A DNA stretch of 64,000 nucleotides from Nodosilinea sp. P-1105 (GTDB taxonomy: Bacteria > Cyanobacteriota > Cyanobacteriia > Phormidesmidales > Phormidesmidaceae), in NCBI RefSeq assembly GCF_012911975.1, contig NZ_SMDQ01000013.1:46893-110892 (forward strand), given 5' to 3'. Numbering within the stretch: position 1 is the stretch's first letter; the number at the start of each line of letters is the position of its first letter. A model generated the notes under the pieces. The model was not told the origin of the DNA and did no database searches. It saw only the letters and a list, made by a program, of their open reading frames with translations. Position numbers and translations under genes: made by a program. Shown here in pieces: positions 62,455-64,000 of this stretch.

Positions 62455-63954
62455 ATGGGCCTAGGACTCGTGGGTGGGGTAAGCCGTGGTCGGTTAGGGC
62501 TGGTTTTGAGCTTGGGAGCAGCTCTGGCTATACCCTCGGTCGCTCAGGCTCAGATCATTCCCGATAGTACCCTGGATGCCGAAGCATCTCGGGTGCTACC
62601 CCAGGCAGTAGTGGATGGTTTAGAGACCACAATCATTGAGGGCGGTGCCGCAAGGGGCCAAAATCTGTTCCATAGCTTTGCAGACTTCAATATTGATGCC
62701 GGGCAGCGGGTCTATTTTGCTAATCCTGCTGGCATTGAGGCCATCCTGAGCCGGGTGACAGGGGGCAACCCGTCCAATATTTTCGGCACCTTGGGGGTGG
62801 ATGGGCCAGCGAGTTTGTTTTTGATTAACCCCAACGGGATTGTGTTTGGGGAAAATGCCAGTTTGGATATTCAGGGCTCGTTTTATGCCAGCACCGCTGA
62901 GGCGATCGCCCTGGGGGATGGGGTCTATAGCGCCACAGAACCGGAGCAGAGCAGCCTGCTGACGGTGAACCCCAGTGCCTTGTTTAGCACCTACCTGAGT
63001 GATGCCTCTGGGGATATTCAGAACCGGGGCCAACTGACGGCGCAGGGCAACCTGACCCTGGCGGCGAACAATTTGGATTTGCAGGGGCAGGTGGCGGCGG
63101 GGGGCAACCTGATGCTGCTGGGGTTGGATACGGTGCAGATTCGCGATACGGCAGATACGCCGTTTGTGGGGTTTGCGGGGGGTGACCTGCTGGTGCAGGG
63201 GAATGAGCGGGTGGATATTGTGGCGTTGGGCCACCGGGATAGCGGGTTGTATAGCTATGGGGATATGGTGCTGCGGTCTGGCAACCCCGTAGCAGGTGAT
63301 GCCCACTACTGGAGCGGTGGCAGCTTTCGGGTAGAAACTCTAAATGAAGCTTTAGGTCAACTGTTTAGTCCCATTGACCCTATCATTCGTGCCCTCGGAG
63401 ATGTGAATATTGAGGGGTATAGAGGTAGTTCTTTACATGTTTTGGCAGGAGGGTCAGTCACAATCGGTACTGCCTATATCTATTATCTAGCCGATTCTGG
63501 TGTTCCTGGAATCGACTTTTTGCAAGAAACATTAGTTCTAACCGATGGCACCGTTATAAGCATTGATGGTGGTGCTCAACCAACTTTAGATATTAGGGCA
63601 GGAATATCTCCTAATATAATTAGTATACCTGTAGAAAATATCACAGGTTTGGACCTGGATTTTGATCGATTTCTCGATCAAAGCTTACAACTAACTCAAC
63701 CCAGCTTTTTTGATTTGCCCTCAACTGCCGACATTAGTATTGGTGATGCTTGGATAGATGCCCCTAATGGCTTAGTACTTTTAAGTAATCAATACGAGCC
63801 TAATGTAGAACTGTCTAGGGGTGACATCCTTGTTACAGGTGAAGGCTTTTGGGGAGATGGTATTTATGTTTCCAGGTTTGGAGAACAATCGGGAGCTGTG
63901 TTCATAGATTCTCGAGGTGATATGGGGTGTGATTTAAGCCGGGAAACCCTCTAA
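62455..63954 (+). CDS. Second TPS exoprotein gene, interrupted after about 490 codons
   Basis: The signal peptide (RLGLVLSLGAALAIPSVAQA) and TPS domain (NPSNIFGTLGVDGPASLFLI, NPNGIVFGENASLDIQGSF, YLSDASGDIQNRGQL) match the gene at 46839 closely. From about 63340 on, similarity falls and DNA becomes AT-richer (IISIPVENITGLDLDF). The frame reads normally to AVFIDSRGD (63921), then MGCDLSRETL and stop, which looks like run-off into inserted DNA beginning GTGTG at 63927. GTG 62446 is an alternative start. The rest of the passenger domain must lie beyond the window. Confidence 0.85.
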   Translation: MGLGLVGGVSRGRLGLVLSLGAALAIPSVAQAQIIPDSTLDAEASRVLPQAVVDGLETTIIEGGAARGQNLFHSFADFNIDAGQRVYFANPAGIEAILSRVTGGNPSNIFGTLGVDGPASLFLINPNGIVFGENASLDIQGSFYASTAEAIALGDGVYSATEPEQSSLLTVNPSALFSTYLSDASGDIQNRGQLTAQGNLTLAANNLDLQGQVAAGGNLMLLGLDTVQIRDTADTPFVGFAGGDLLVQGNERVDIVALGHRDSGLYSYGDMVLRSGNPVAGDAHYWSGGSFRVETLNEALGQLFSPIDPIIRALGDVNIEGYRGSSLHVLAGGSVTIGTAYIYYLADSGVPGIDFLQETLVLTDGTVISIDGGAQPTLDIRAGISPNIISIPVENITGLDLDFDRFLDQSLQLTQPSFFDLPSTADISIGDAWIDAPNGLVLLSNQYEPNVELSRGDILVTGEGFWGDGIYVSRFGEQSGAVFIDSRGDMGCDLSRETL

Positions 63955-64000
63955 GTGAAAGGGACTGAGGGTTTGTGCTTTTAGTGACTGACGGGCAAGG
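63927..64000 (+). mobile_element. Possible 5' end of a group II intron (cut by window edge)
   Basis: The insert begins GTGTG, the group II intron 5' consensus (GUGYG). It continues ATTTAAGCCGGGAAACCCTC with a perfect AAACCCTC/GAGGGTTT stem (63943-63950/63966-63973). It breaks the exoprotein frame. Only 74 nt are visible, so another insertion is possible. Confidence 0.4.

Noticed and set aside
1..64000. tRNA, rRNA or intact IS transposase genes
   Set aside because: None recognised on reading both strands; a tRNAscan or ISfinder run would be decisive.

Overview
The window is a piece of a cyanobacterial chromosome. Seen directly: dense GCGATCGC (HIP1) octamers, several families of short tandem heptamer repeats, and genes typical of cyanobacteria (BvdR biliverdin reductase, DesB acyl-lipid desaturase, DUF4168 and DUF928 proteins, a CHASE2 sensor, CHAT-TPR protein, TPS haemagglutinin-like exoproteins, an orphan GvpL/F). 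The genus cannot be fixed from this; a filamentous Leptolyngbya/Nodosilinea-type organism is only a guess. No rRNA, tRNA, CRISPR array or intact transposase was recognised.

Layout. 0-5.5 kb: cation efflux N-terminus (cut by the edge), histidine phosphatase, TonB-like protein, GNAT acetyltransferase, unknown protein, HisC-type aminotransferase. 5.7-13 kb: ABC1/UbiB kinase, zinc-finger protein, double-ATPase oligopeptide ABC protein, DUF4168 secreted protein, DJ-1/PfpI protein, CHAD protein. 13-26.6 kb: carotenoid-desaturase-like flavoprotein with a Rieske cluster, ABC-2 permease, decayed DUF4058 gene, EEP phosphatase/nuclease, adenylate cyclase, hybrid histidine kinase, alanine dehydrogenase, CPBP protease, SelO, MOSC protein. 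26.7-37.3 kb: small membrane protein, GvpL/F, copper chaperone, a probable operon lipoprotein - unknown - bvdR, cytoplasmic alpha-amylase, PutP, DesB. 37.3-44.9 kb: small GDSNT protein, a large SH3-like/M15/lysozyme protein, response regulator, GyrA-type topoisomerase, Uma2 nuclease.

44.9-64 kb is the accessory part. It holds two toxin-antitoxin loci, both odd: one PIN toxin carries a tail copied from a DUF4351 gene 7 kb away, the other has a single in-frame stop. Around them lie a complete TPS exoprotein gene, a duplicated fragment of its 3' end, and a second TPS gene whose reading frame ends at what may be a group II intron. Between the two TPS genes sit an HtrA-like protease, a CHASE2 histidine-kinase-like sensor, a DUF928 protein, a secreted CHAT-TPR putative caspase-like protease and a subtilisin-like protease. 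I infer a surface-adhesin secretion/processing locus; the outer-membrane TpsB partner is not in the window.

Intergenic DNA is rich in structured repeats: heptamer arrays, a 75-bp tandem repeat, a 62-bp nested-hairpin element, paired AGAACCC(A/T)GGGTTCT palindromes about 50 bp apart, a G21 tract, and composite repeat chains recurring in the same order. Many start codons were moved inward from the longest open frame because the upstream part lies in repeats or lacks a ribosome binding site.
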